A stretch of DNA of 33,713 bases from the NCBI GenBank assembly GCA_029212905.1, contig JARGPB010000027.1, forward strand, positions 1-33,713, given 5' to 3'. Below the pieces are notes generated by a model. It saw only the letters and a list, made by a program, of their open reading frames with translations, was not told the DNA's origin and made no database searches. This DNA comes from Thalassovita sp. GTDB taxonomy: Bacteria > Pseudomonadota > Alphaproteobacteria > Rhodobacterales > Rhodobacteraceae. Both the position numbers and the translations under genes were made by a program. Below are positions 24,145 through 32,069 of this stretch, in pieces. Every line of letters starts with the position of its first letter. Within the stretch, counting starts at the first letter, position 1.

Positions 24145-24615
24145 TCAGGTTGGCCGACTGGCGCGTGGATCGTTGACGATCCTGGCGCCGAGCTCCTCAG
24201 CCATGTCGATGTAGGTGGTCAGCGAGACGGACCTGCCAGGACCGCAAGGTTCAGGGTCGACCGATCCGCCCCGTTTCACGCGGGGCAGGTTCGCGAAGGC
24301 GATGACATTGTTGACGGGTCGGATATCGATGAACGGCGTGCCACCTGCAACCGCAAGAGTGGCCAAGGGAAAGCGTTCGATCGGCGCGAAGGTCGACACA
24401 GTCGTCCAACCGAGATAGATGAACGTCCCGCCCTCGCCGCAGATTACATGGGCATTCGGCAATGTCGCTGCCTGCCGGAGATAGCCGAGATCACGCAGGA
24501 CGGTCTCGCGTTCGAGCTGCCGCGCCCGCGCCGACTGGCCGGTTCGGCGCAGTTCCTTGTGTCGCCACCACGAGGCAGCGGTCGCGCGCAGCACGCGCAA
24601 GATACCTGTTTGCAT
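24145..24615 (-). CDS. Hypothetical protein upstream of the ArdC-like gene
   Basis: Protein of 156 residues with a basic helical N-terminus (RVLRATAASWWRHKELRRTGQSARARQLERETVLRDLG) and a beta-rich C-terminal half. No domain recognised. Start set at the ATG at 24615 (MQTGILRVL), which has GAAGGGCATTCCC in front, the same AAGG...CCC-ATG context as its neighbours; an ATG five codons earlier is possible. It is the first gene of the minus-strand block. Confidence 0.6.
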   Translation of the reverse strand: MQTGILRVLRATAASWWRHKELRRTGQSARARQLERETVLRDLGYLRQAATLPNAHVICGEGGTFIYLGWTTVSTFAPIERFPLATLAVAGGTPFIDIRPVNNVIAFANLPRVKRGGSVDPEPCGPGRSVSLTTYIDMAEELGARIVNDPRASRPT

Positions 24616-24630
24616 GGGAATGCCCTTCAT

Positions 24631-24949
24631 CAGGAAAGACAGACCGGAACCCGGCCCGGACCCATCTGAGGGACCCCAAAGGCCCTCATCCGTCAGTCAC
24701 AAAACCCGAAGAACACTTTCACTTTTCCCGGCCCCACCAGCCCGGGAAAAGAACTTCAGGGGCCGGCACAGCCCCAGTTTTCTTCATTGCACGCAGAAAC
24801 TCCAGATCGGCAACGAACATCGGCAAGGTCTTACCTACGATTTCTAATTTTTTAATAATATCAATATATTATAGCAAAACTCAGATCGGCAATTTTCTCT
24901 GGTAAATCCATGCGGTGCATGTCCTGAGCACCGGATGCGACAAGCCTCT
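24631..24949. other. Gap upstream of the plasmid cassette: hairpin, AT-rich promoter, direct repeat
   Basis: No gene. On the minus strand TGCTATAAT (about 24862-24870) gives an extended -10 box facing the hypothetical and ArdC-like genes. The word TTGCCGATCTG(G)AGTTT occurs twice on the minus strand (near 24806 and 24880) on either side of the AT-rich tract and could be a regulator site. A perfect 10-bp stem (CTTTTCCCGG/CCGGGAAAAG) occupies 24722-24751. Confidence 0.45.
24722..24751. repeat. Perfect 10-bp inverted repeat, 10-nt loop
   Basis: CTTTTCCCGG at 24722-24731 pairs with CCGGGAAAAG at 24742-24751. It lies in the leader of the minus-strand block and may attenuate or stabilise its transcript. 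Confidence 0.55.
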
Positions 24950-26044
24950 TCACTTCGCTGCCAGGGAATAGCTGGTACTACGTCCACCAGCGTCATCTTT
25001 CTCAAGTGCTCCCAAATCGATCAGGTCGAGGATGTCGCGATATGCGGTGTCTTGTGAGCACTTCTCGATCTTCGCATATTTCGACGTCGTGAGTTTTCCT
25101 TCGAACCCATCGAGGAGGCGGTTAAGCATGTCCCGTTGGCGGTCGTTTATGTTGGCCGTTCCGTATTTCTCCCAGAACCGCGCCTTTTGAAACACGGCCT
25201 CCAGAATGATCTCTGCGCCATCAAAAGCACGGTCGAGGCAATTGAGGAACCAATTGAGCCAGGCGGTGACATCAAGCCCGCCCTTCTGCGTCGTCTCGAG
25301 CATATCATAATAGGCGCTCCGCTCCTGCCGGATTTGGGTCGACATGCTGTAAAACCGCTGTGAACTGCGTTCGGATCGCGCCAACGCCATATCCGCGATC
25401 GCACGCGCAATGCGCCCGTTGCCATCGTCGAAGGGGTGGATCGTGACGAACCACAGATGTGCAATTGCGGCATGAATAACAGGATCCGTGTCAGGGACCT
25501 GATTGAACCAGGTCAGAAACCGCCCCATCTCTGTATCAAGCCGTGCCGCTCCCGGCGCCTCAAAATGCACGCGTTCACGACCCATAGGTCCTGAAACAAC
25601 TTCCATAGGGCCTTCACGCCACTGCCCCACGGTGATCCGGGTCATTCCGCTTCGCCCGGTTGGGAAAAGGGCGGCATGCCAGCCGAACAATCGCTCTGCG
25701 TCCAGTGGTTGGTCATACGCTTGCGTCGCGTCCAGCATCATCTCGACGACCCCATCGACATGGCGATCAGACGGGATCAGCCCGCCGATTTCGAGCCCCA
25801 GCCGTTTTGCGATAGACGACCGAACCTGATCTTTGTCGAGCGTCTCGCCTTCGATCTCGCTGCTCTTGACGACATCACTGGTGAGAGTTCGCAACATCGC
25901 TTCGTTTCGAAGATCAAAGCCAAGGCCTTCCATGCGTCCCAAGAGCTTGCCTTGTCGGTGGCGGACAGCGGCAAGTTGTGAAGACAGCTTGGCCTTGTCC
26001 CAAGAAAACTGCGGCCAGTCAGTGATTTCGTGAATGTAGGTCAT
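24950..26044 (-). CDS. Fic family protein (class II, DUF4172 N-terminus)
   Basis: Predicted AMP transferase of 364 residues. The N-terminal DUF4172-type region (MTYIHEITDWPQFSWD) contains the inhibitory motif S61-SEI-E65-G66, which marks a class II Fic protein blocked by its own helix. The active-site loop HPFDDGNGR is at 203-211, followed by I-AR. A C-terminal winged helix-turn-helix (KLTTSKYAKIEKCSQDTAYRDILDLIDLGAL) could bind DNA and act on its own promoter. Such proteins move AMP from ATP onto Tyr, Thr or Ser of target proteins. The start is ATG 26044; the frame to 26185 would run through the promoter. Here it lies next to repC and may act as a plasmid-stability or host-interaction factor. 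Confidence 0.88.
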   Translation of the reverse strand: MTYIHEITDWPQFSWDKAKLSSQLAAVRHRQGKLLGRMEGLGFDLRNEAMLRTLTSDVVKSSEIEGETLDKDQVRSSIAKRLGLEIGGLIPSDRHVDGVVEMMLDATQAYDQPLDAERLFGWHAALFPTGRSGMTRITVGQWREGPMEVVSGPMGRERVHFEAPGAARLDTEMGRFLTWFNQVPDTDPVIHAAIAHLWFVTIHPFDDGNGRIARAIADMALARSERSSQRFYSMSTQIRQERSAYYDMLETTQKGGLDVTAWLNWFLNCLDRAFDGAEIILEAVFQKARFWEKYGTANINDRQRDMLNRLLDGFEGKLTTSKYAKIEKCSQDTAYRDILDLIDLGALEKDDAGGRSTSYSLAAK

Positions 26045-26063
26045 ATTTTGCGCATTCCTTGCG

Positions 26064-26094
26064 GAGATTATACCGCATAATCTCGTCAAGACAA
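26064..26094 (-). promoter_or_regulatory. Promoter of fic with overlapping dyad operator
   Basis: On the minus strand TTGTCT (26094-26089) and TATAAT (26072-26067) are 16 bp apart. The perfect dyad GAGATTAT-ACCGC-ATAATCTC at 26064-26084 covers the -10 box, so a bound regulator would block it; the HTH of the Fic protein is a natural candidate. Confidence 0.6.
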
Positions 26095-26101
26095 CAATAA
26101 C

Positions 26102-26142
26102 TGCCGCAAAATCTGCGGAGAATACAGGCGGCAATCTCCGCA
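26102..26142. repeat. Interleaved inverted repeats between repC and fic
   Basis: TGCCGC (26102-26107) pairs with GCGGCA (26128-26133), while TGCGGAG (26114-26120) pairs with CTCCGCA (26136-26142). The crossed order would form a pseudoknot in RNA, or alternative hairpins. Confidence 0.45.
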
Positions 26143-26189
26143 TGCCCCACCTGGAACTCTCAACGTGCAAAAACTGCGTCCCCATCCCA

Positions 26190-27485
26190 TTATGCAGCCT
26201 GCCCGCTCAATCGACCATAGAAGCTGCGCTCGAGATGCAGCTCCCCTGCCCCGGCTTTCTCGACCATCCCACGCAGATATCCGCCCGGTGACGCCACTTC
26301 GCCGGCGCAATGCTTGTCGAACGTGAGAACCAGCGCCGCAGTCGCGATTTGTGGCCCAAGTCGGTCCTGCGCGAGGTTCCAGGCGTGTTCAGAAACGCCG
26401 ATCATCGGCCTCAACTGCCCCACAACACGGTGCAGATCGCCCCAATCCTTCAGATATCCGCCCATATTGCGCGCCCACGACGCAAATTCAGGACAGGCTT
26501 GCATGACTGTCGGCAGATCAAGAGCTGCCCCGCGCTTCTTGCGCGTTTCGGCCACCCAATCTTCCAACTCCCTATCAACTCGCTCTTCCGGTGGCGCATT
26601 TGGCACCACGCTCGCCGCTTCCTCTTTTTCTGAGGAATTACAGGTTACAGGATTAAGTTGATTTGTAATTAGTATATGAGGATCAGAAATGACCTCCCTG
26701 GGGTCCATTTCTTGAGTCTTTTGAAGCCCTTGTTCAGTGGTTGCCGGCGTGTTTTCCACAACTTCATCCGCTCGAGCTGCTTTGAGATAGGTCGCATCGA
26801 CACGCTCCTGGAGCTCCCTGAACCATTCCAGAAGCCGCGCAAGCGTCTCAGAGGCCGTGTTCCGGCGTGGGAGGCGGTCCAAAAGATCCTCAAAGAGGCT
26901 TGAGAGCTGTGTCCAGGGGCCTCTCAGAGCGCCGCTGAGGGCCGCTTCGATCCTGGCGCGGATCATTCGGCGCGCAACCGTGATCTGGCGCTTCAGGCGC
27001 TGGCAGAGTTCGCGCTCGGCCTGCAGTTCTGCGTGTAGCTGCTCAAACTCTTCGGCTCGAGCCGAGAGCGGCGACAAGTCGAAGCCATAGGCCTCGATGA
27101 TACGGCCTTCTGCGTCCCTGTTGCCCCAACGCTTGCCATTGGGGCTGTCCTTGAAGGCTATCACGCCGATCTCAGCCAGGCGCCGTGCATGGCGCTTGAG
27201 CGCCGAGAGCGAGAAGCCTGTTTGCTCCATCAGGTAAGAGTTGGACGCCCAGACGATCGGACGCTGCCCCTCTTCCCAGTCCTGGGCCCGAGTGAAGGCC
27301 CCAAGCGTGTCGAGAAGCAGTACGTCGCCAGCCTTGAGGCCAATATGCGCACCAACGCGTTTCACGGCAACAAAGGCCCGTGTCTTGGGCACGGCTGCTC
27401 TTTCACCAGCTTGTGCGTGCTGTTCAGCGACCGCGAGTCCGGCCGTCGCTTTGCGCCACCCCGAGGGTTGGTTGATATTGGACAT
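26190..27485 (-). CDS. repC: RepC replication initiator of the repABC plasmid
   Basis: Initiator protein of about 431 residues. The N-terminal half has the RepC winged-helix pattern: LKAGDVLLLDTLGAFTRAQDWEEGQRPIVWASNSYLMEQTGFSLSALKRHARRL, then SPNGKRWG and AYGFDLSPL. The C-terminal part has LPTVMQACPEF and SPGGYLRGMVEKA, usual for RepC. RepC opens the origin, which in this plasmid family lies inside repC. Start chosen at the ATG opening MSNINQPSG because GGTGGAGGT precedes it; ATGs at 27506 and 27551 lack a site. Expression should be held down by the ctRNA in the leader. The gene ends close to the fic promoter region. Confidence 0.92.
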   Translation of the reverse strand: MSNINQPSGWRKATAGLAVAEQHAQAGERAAVPKTRAFVAVKRVGAHIGLKAGDVLLLDTLGAFTRAQDWEEGQRPIVWASNSYLMEQTGFSLSALKRHARRLAEIGVIAFKDSPNGKRWGNRDAEGRIIEAYGFDLSPLSARAEEFEQLHAELQAERELCQRLKRQITVARRMIRARIEAALSGALRGPWTQLSSLFEDLLDRLPRRNTASETLARLLEWFRELQERVDATYLKAARADEVVENTPATTEQGLQKTQEMDPREVISDPHILITNQLNPVTCNSSEKEEAASVVPNAPPEERVDRELEDWVAETRKKRGAALDLPTVMQACPEFASWARNMGGYLKDWGDLHRVVGQLRPMIGVSEHAWNLAQDRLGPQIATAALVLTFDKHCAGEVASPGGYLRGMVEKAGAGELHLERSFYGRLSGQAA

Positions 27486-27597
27486 ACCTCCACCGTTCTG
27501 AGGCATGACTGTCCCAGTCGCTCCATGCGGAGCATCATTGAATTTTTTCATTTTTTAGCTAGGCACAGAAAACCTGTTCGCCCGAAGACGTTTTTCG

Positions 27598-27626
27598 TTG
27601 TTTAGCGATTCGCGGGCTGCTAGGAT
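27598..27626 (+). promoter_or_regulatory. Promoter of the counter-transcribed RNA
   Basis: TTGTTT at 27598-27603 and TAGGAT at 27621-27626 with a 17-bp spacer, on the strand opposite to repABC. Confidence 0.65.
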
Positions 27627-27632
27627 TGTGGT

Positions 27633-27697
27633 GTGAAAACAAATCGCGCCTTGTGCGCAGCAGCCCTCGGGACTTCGGTTTCGAGGGTTTTCTTTTT
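27633..27697 (+). ncRNA. repABC counter-transcribed RNA (incompatibility RNA)
   Basis: Predicted RNA of about 60-65 nt antisense to the repC leader. Its start follows from the promoter at 27598-27626 and its end from the terminator at 27664-27697. In known repABC plasmids an RNA of this size in this place lowers repC expression, sets copy number and causes incompatibility. The size, strand and place all agree with that. Confidence 0.78.
27664..27697 (+). terminator. ctRNA terminator with UUCG tetraloop
   Basis: CCCTCGGGAC (27664-27673) and GTTTCGAGGG (27678-27687) make a 10-bp stem (two G-U pairs) around a TTCG loop, followed by TTTTCTTTTT. This is both the terminator and probably the stem that contacts the repC leader. 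Confidence 0.85.
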
Positions 27698-27733
27698 GGT
27701 GCCGTTCTCCTTTTTGCTCGTTGCCTCTGTTTT

Positions 27734-27757
27734 GGCGGTTAACAGCTGTTAACCGCC
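27734..27757. promoter_or_regulatory. parS-like palindrome downstream of repB
   Basis: Perfect 24-bp palindrome with core GTTAACAGCTGTTAAC, extended on both sides by GGCG/CGCC. It fits the GTTNNNNGCNNNNAAC pattern of repABC partition sites. It starts one base beyond the repB stop codon. Confidence 0.85.
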
Positions 27758-27758
27758 G

Positions 27759-28730
27759 CTATCCTTCGTGGCTCTCTGATTGGAACCGATCGAAGGAATC
27801 CTGAATGAGCTGGTCCAGATTCTGATCCAGCCAATTCGCGAATCTCGTGTTTTCCCCTGCCCGCTTGACGGTGACTGAGAGCCCCGATTTACCACTTTTG
27901 ATCTGCACACCGGGAACGGGCGAGCGCTCCTCGACAGATCGTTCTTGCTTACCTCGCTTGCCAATTTCCTTGAGAACGAGGTCCAGCCGTCCGTCGGAGT
28001 CGAGATCACCAGATTGACCAAGAACACCCAGAACACCCTCCTCCGAGAGTTGTACTTTCTCAAACGCCGTTGCGAGTGTGGTCCATTTCGGGCGCCCTGC
28101 CCCTGGAGCTGCGCCGATGGCTTCACCGACAGCCAAGGGCACTAGCCGATTGATACGCTCAAGCTGCGAAAGAGTGTTCTTGCTGATAGCCAAAGCCTGA
28201 CACGCCTCCGCACGCGAGTAGCCCTGCTCCAGGATCGCGTGCGCGAACCGGACACGTTCATAGTAGCTCAGCTCCGCGCGGCCGGCATTTTCGAGGCCTT
28301 TCGCCATCAATGCATCGGTATCATCGAGCGTCCGTATCAGAGCCCGCACTGGTATCCCCAGATAGCGGCACGCAAGTATTCGTCTCTGGCCGTAGATGAT
28401 CTCAAAATGCCCGTCACGATCCTTCGAAGGACGTAGAAGCACCGGGACTTGCTGCCCGGCATCAGCGATGCTGGTTGCGAGATCCTTGATCGATTCATTC
28501 GGTGCGGCGCTGTTAACAGCTGTTAACTCAATATCCAGTCGGTCTTTCGGACCCCAAGCAAGGATCAAGTTGGCGTCGATTTCCTGAATGCCGCCGAGAC
28601 CCGCACGAACAGAGCCGATAGTTCCTTTCGGCAATGTTCGATGAGCTCTATCAGAAGCCCCGTCTTTCGACCCCTCAGTCGCCGCAGTTATCGCAGCCAT
28701 GATGCCGGTTTTGTTTTTACCCATTGCCAT
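27759..28730 (-). CDS. repB: RepB partition protein (ParB type)
   Basis: Centromere-binding protein of about 323 residues. The ParB domain is clear: SIADAGQQVPVLLRP, then IIYGQRRILACRYLGIPVRALIR, then GLENAGRAELSYYERVRFAHAILEQGYSRAEACQALAISKNTLSQLERINRLVP with the HTH. It binds the GTTAACAGCTGTTAAC sites and recruits RepA. ATG at 28730 is preferred, two bases after the repA stop with GGGGGCGG upstream; a TTG at 28745 would overlap repA. One copy of the partition palindrome lies inside the gene itself (28512-28527). Confidence 0.92.
   Translation of the reverse strand: MAMGKNKTGIMAAITAATEGSKDGASDRAHRTLPKGTIGSVRAGLGGIQEIDANLILAWGPKDRLDIELTAVNSAAPNESIKDLATSIADAGQQVPVLLRPSKDRDGHFEIIYGQRRILACRYLGIPVRALIRTLDDTDALMAKGLENAGRAELSYYERVRFAHAILEQGYSRAEACQALAISKNTLSQLERINRLVPLAVGEAIGAAPGAGRPKWTTLATAFEKVQLSEEGVLGVLGQSGDLDSDGRLDLVLKEIGKRGKQERSVEERSPVPGVQIKSGKSGLSVTVKRAGENTRFANWLDQNLDQLIQDSFDRFQSESHEG
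28512..28527. promoter_or_regulatory. parS-like palindrome inside repB
   Basis: GTTAACAGCTGTTAAC, identical to the core of the other two sites. It encodes LTAVNS of RepB. A 21-bp stretch around it recurs on the opposite strand at 30055-30075. Confidence 0.8.
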
Positions 28731-28732
28731 GA

Positions 28733-29914
28733 TTACCGCCCCCAAGCCTTTTGAAGCATTCCCGCAATCTCCGAACCAACCGCATCCATGCTGTTCTTTG
28801 CGCGATCATAGGTCGACCTTGTCATCTCGGAGCGCGCAACCTCGTAGATCGACATCTTGAGCATCGATGCGTCGCCGATAGCCGTACTACGTAGTCCGGT
28901 CGCCCCAACGACACGATCCTGGAACAGAGCGCGCATTAGGCTCACGATCTGCTGACTTGGGATATCGCTCGGATCGTCCCGCGTGATGAGGAAGGAGAAA
29001 AAATCATGATCGAGTTTGACGCCCGTGTCCTCGATCACACCAAGATAAGCAGAAGTCATTTCGACAAACTGCTGGGTGGAAGCAAGGTCGAGCATGCTCG
29101 GCGTCATCGGCACGATGACCGAGGTCGCAGCGTAGAGGCCGGTCAAAGTCAAGAATCCGAGAGCTGGCGGGCTGTCGATCACCACTACATCGTAGTCGCT
29201 CTCAACGGACTGGATCGCCAGACTGAGCTTCTCAAAGAACGCAACACCGCGCCCTGCATTGACCGCTGTTTCAGTCTCAAATTCGCTCAGCACAAGGCGG
29301 GCAGGTGCCAAGTGCAATCCAGGGAAATAGGTTTCCACAACAGCTTCCGACATCGGTACTGGATCGTCATAACGAAGTGCGTCGTAAATCGAAGCGCCTT
29401 CAAACTCCAGTTCAGTTTGAATCCCGCAAAAGCCAGTGAGGCTCCCTTGTGGGTCCAAGTCAATCGCCAGCACCCGGTAACCACTCAAAGCAAGGTAGTG
29501 ACACAGATGGATCGCAGAGGTGGACTTTGCAGATCCACCTTTGAAGTTCATCAGCTGAATAACCTGAAGCTTGTCACCCTCGCGACGCCCAGGAAGATAC
29601 TTACCCGGCTTTCGAGAGCTTGCCTCCAGGAAATGGCGCGCTTGCAGGATCTCATCACCGGAATAGAAGCGCCGTCCGTTCTTGATTACTTCAGGCTCCG
29701 GCAAGGACCCGTCGCTATGGCACTTGCGCAAGAATTGCCCGGTCACCCCTAGAAGATCAGCAGTCTCTGTAGCGCTGAATAGTCTCAAATTCTTGCGTTG
29801 ATCGGGCGCGTAGGCTTGTTGAAGATGCGTCGTGAGCGCGGTGTGTAGACGCGCCGCCATCTGGCTTGTAAGCTCGGATTGAGACGCCGCTTCGATTGGT
29901 GCCGTCTGAAACAT
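28733..29914 (-). CDS. repA: RepA partition ATPase (ParA type)
   Basis: Partition ATPase of 393 residues. An N-terminal MerR-like winged HTH (LFSATETADLLGVTGQFLRKCHSDGSLPEPE, about 45-75) precedes the ParA fold: deviant Walker A KGGSAKST (about 124-131), VLAIDLDPQGSLT (A'), VVVIDSPPALGFLTL (Walker B). Together with RepB and parS it segregates the plasmid and represses the operon. It is the first gene of repABC; repB follows after two bases. Its ATG is preceded by a weak GAGA. Three regulatory elements lie upstream: DnaA box, GANTC sites and parS. Confidence 0.93.
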   Translation of the reverse strand: MFQTAPIEAASQSELTSQMAARLHTALTTHLQQAYAPDQRKNLRLFSATETADLLGVTGQFLRKCHSDGSLPEPEVIKNGRRFYSGDEILQARHFLEASSRKPGKYLPGRREGDKLQVIQLMNFKGGSAKSTSAIHLCHYLALSGYRVLAIDLDPQGSLTGFCGIQTELEFEGASIYDALRYDDPVPMSEAVVETYFPGLHLAPARLVLSEFETETAVNAGRGVAFFEKLSLAIQSVESDYDVVVIDSPPALGFLTLTGLYAATSVIVPMTPSMLDLASTQQFVEMTSAYLGVIEDTGVKLDHDFFSFLITRDDPSDIPSQQIVSLMRALFQDRVVGATGLRSTAIGDASMLKMSIYEVARSEMTRSTYDRAKNSMDAVGSEIAGMLQKAWGR

Positions 29915-29956
29915 GGTTGCTATTTCTCTGCTCGAACGCGCTTATTTGCGCAACTT

Positions 29957-29976
29957 GACTCTAATGGCCGTGATTC
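29957..29976. promoter_or_regulatory. Two GANTC sites before repA
   Basis: GACTC at 29957-29961 and GATTC at 29972-29976. GANTC is the target of the alphaproteobacterial cell-cycle methylase CcrM, so repABC expression could follow the cell cycle. Confidence 0.4.
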
Positions 29977-29996
29977 ACCATGTTAAGTCAAGGATT

Positions 29997-30005
29997 TTAT
30001 CCACA
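29997..30005 (+). promoter_or_regulatory. Consensus DnaA box upstream of repA
   Basis: TTATCCACA, a perfect match to the DnaA box, 83 bp before the repA start. Confidence 0.6.
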
Positions 30006-30056
30006 AATTGTGCTGTCGGACCAAAGGTCTACTAGGGAAGCCACGCACCCTCTAGA

Positions 30057-30072
30057 GTTAACAGCTGTTAAC
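30057..30072. promoter_or_regulatory. parS-like palindrome upstream of repA
   Basis: GTTAACAGCTGTTAAC at 143 bp before the repA start. Bound RepB here could control the operon as well as partition. Confidence 0.8.
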
Positions 30073-31138
30073 AGCACTCACAAAATTGTGGTTCACGAGT
30101 GCATCTGGCGCAGACTGGGTGTCGCTAGCGCACGGTTTCTCAATGGTGTCTTGACCGAAAATCCGATTAGCGAGAGATACAGCGAACTCAGGCCGGATCG
30201 GACAACGCACCGACAGACTTACGGCAAACCCAAGGCCCAATTGGATCGACATTCAAAGCTACATTGATACTTGGGTGCCGGGCCCAAACGATCAGATCAA
30301 ACGCACTTCATGCGCATGGATGCACAAGGCCCTGTTGTCTGAGGCGTCAATGATCCCCAGCAGGGTAGGGGGCATCGCGGCTTCTCGCGTCGCGGGAACA
30401 GTATCCGGCACAAAGCACAGCGTAGACAGGACCAATTCAACCACGCCTCACCTAACCGCGAGACCTATCCGATGAGACCAAATCATAGAAGGAGGAGGTG
30501 CGATCCGTGACATTCTGGGTTCAAGAGATTGTTCAGGGATCATAAGTTCAGCACTCAAAGAAGCCGATGCGCTCACTCGACGGCTTCGAAGACCACTGGA
30601 AAGCAACCGCGGACCACGTTTTTGCTTCAGCACAACCTATGGCTCCCGTCACCGATTCTCTGAGGGCAAATTGCGCCCAGTTTTGTTGTTCAGATGATCC
30701 GCGTAGAATGATCCATGGCTGATACTTTCCGAAGATCCAGGTTCAGGAACCGTCGTCGAGAAATACTAGGGCAGGGACCTCGATCATTGTCCCGGTCTTG
30801 GCTAAATCGATTGTCAGCTACTGGAGACAAGTCGAAACCGTTGGGAGCGCACCGTACCTTTACTCGACGCCACCACAGGTTCGTGCCCGGTCGAGGGTTT
30901 GCAGGTCAAAACGCATTAGGTAGGTTGCGCCCCGGCAGAGACATATCATCTATCTGTCTATAGTACGGCGTTTGTGTCTGGCCCACTGATCGCCGGGTGC
31001 CAGCATTTTGGAGCGGGGAAATGCACGACGGATTGCGCGTGGAACATCTGTTGCGCTTCGTGAACCCATTCACCTGCCCGCAAAGTGCGCTGCAACAATG
31101 CAATCGTTCCATGGCGTGGAAGATTTACAAGGTTGCGA
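30073..31138. other. About 1.07 kb without a recognisable gene
   Basis: Between parS/repA and the serine recombinase. Short frames occur on both strands, but none has a plausible start signal and product. A strong GAAGGAGGAGGTG at about 30488-30500 precedes GTG, but that frame stops after 12 codons. The region may be a decayed insertion or part of the replication control region. Confidence 0.5.
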
Positions 31139-32032
31139 TTAGTGCGCGGACCTCAGCAACCCCAGCTTTTCAGCACGCTCCAGCAGCATCTTCACAGAGG
31201 AAGGCTGCCAGCTAGTACGGCCTCGAGGGGTGCGCTCACGCATCGATTCTAGCCGGTCGCAGATCGCCTGCAGTGTGATTTCGGGGTCCGAGCCTTTGAT
31301 GGCAGCCACGATAGCTGGCAGGCGGTCATCGGTTTCGCGGCGTCCGGCGCGGCCAAGCACTTCATCTGGTAGAAACCCGTCGCGGACATAGGCTTTCACA
31401 GCACGGAGTAGGCGGCTTTGGGTCCAGTGCCGGTCGTGGGGCAGGGGGCCATTAATGATTCGCAAAACATCTTCCCAGGCCATATCCGGCCGTAGGCGTC
31501 GCACGTGGGGCACCCAATCCTGCGCGGTTTCGCTCAGGCGCTCCATGTAGCCGTCCTGTCGTGCCAGCCGCACCTTGCGCAGCGCGGCGGGGTCTTTGGT
31601 GCGAAGCCCAGGATTGCCACCAACGCGCCCTTTGGCGCGCGCAGAGGCAAGCCCGGCCTTTGTCCGCTCACGTATCAGCGCGCGCTCGAACTCGGCCGCG
31701 GCGCCCAGAACCTGCAATGTGAATTTTCCTTGAGGGGAGGCGGTGTCGATTGGATCCTGCAGCGAGCGGAAGAAAGCTCCCTTGGCCTCCAGACGTTCGA
31801 TCACCTCCAGCAGATGCGACAGGGATCGCGCAAGCCGGTCGATCCGCACAACGACCAGCGTATCGCCGCTCTGGACGCGTTCGAGCAAACGCGCGAGTAC
31901 AGGACGCGCGCGATTGCCGCCTGAGGCGTGCTCTTCAAAGATCTCGGCACAGCCCGCAGATTGCAGCGCCTCAGACTGGGGCAGGGGGGTCTGATCCTCC
32001 GTGGAAACGCGGGCATAGCCTATCAGGGGCAT
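31139..32032 (-). CDS. Serine recombinase (resolvase/invertase family) with extended C-terminus
   Basis: Site-specific recombinase of 297 residues. Catalytic domain: S10 in GYARVSTEDQ, then GDTLVVVRIDRLARSLSHLLEVIERL with active arginines R63/R66, then GKFTLQVLGAAAEFERALIRERTKAGLASARAKGRVGG. A normal resolvase ends after an HTH at about 190; this one has about 110 more residues containing further HTH-like segments (WEDVLRIINGPLPHDRHWTQSRLLRAVKAYVRDG and TSWQPSSVKMLLERAEKLGLL). It probably resolves plasmid dimers or cointegrates. Start at MPLIGYARV; the frame to 32095 overlaps a likely res region with AAACGACCGTTTGTAAACG. Confidence 0.9.
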   Translation of the reverse strand: MPLIGYARVSTEDQTPLPQSEALQSAGCAEIFEEHASGGNRARPVLARLLERVQSGDTLVVVRIDRLARSLSHLLEVIERLEAKGAFFRSLQDPIDTASPQGKFTLQVLGAAAEFERALIRERTKAGLASARAKGRVGGNPGLRTKDPAALRKVRLARQDGYMERLSETAQDWVPHVRRLRPDMAWEDVLRIINGPLPHDRHWTQSRLLRAVKAYVRDGFLPDEVLGRAGRRETDDRLPAIVAAIKGSDPEITLQAICDRLESMRERTPRGRTSWQPSSVKMLLERAEKLGLLRSAH

Positions 32033-32069
32033 GAAAACGGGGCCGATTGCAATTTCATATGCCGTTACT

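Noticed and set aside
29980..30267. 95-residue plus-strand frame upstream of repA
   Set aside because: It covers the DnaA box and parS palindrome and has no start signal; its LTAVNS segment is just the parS sequence translated.
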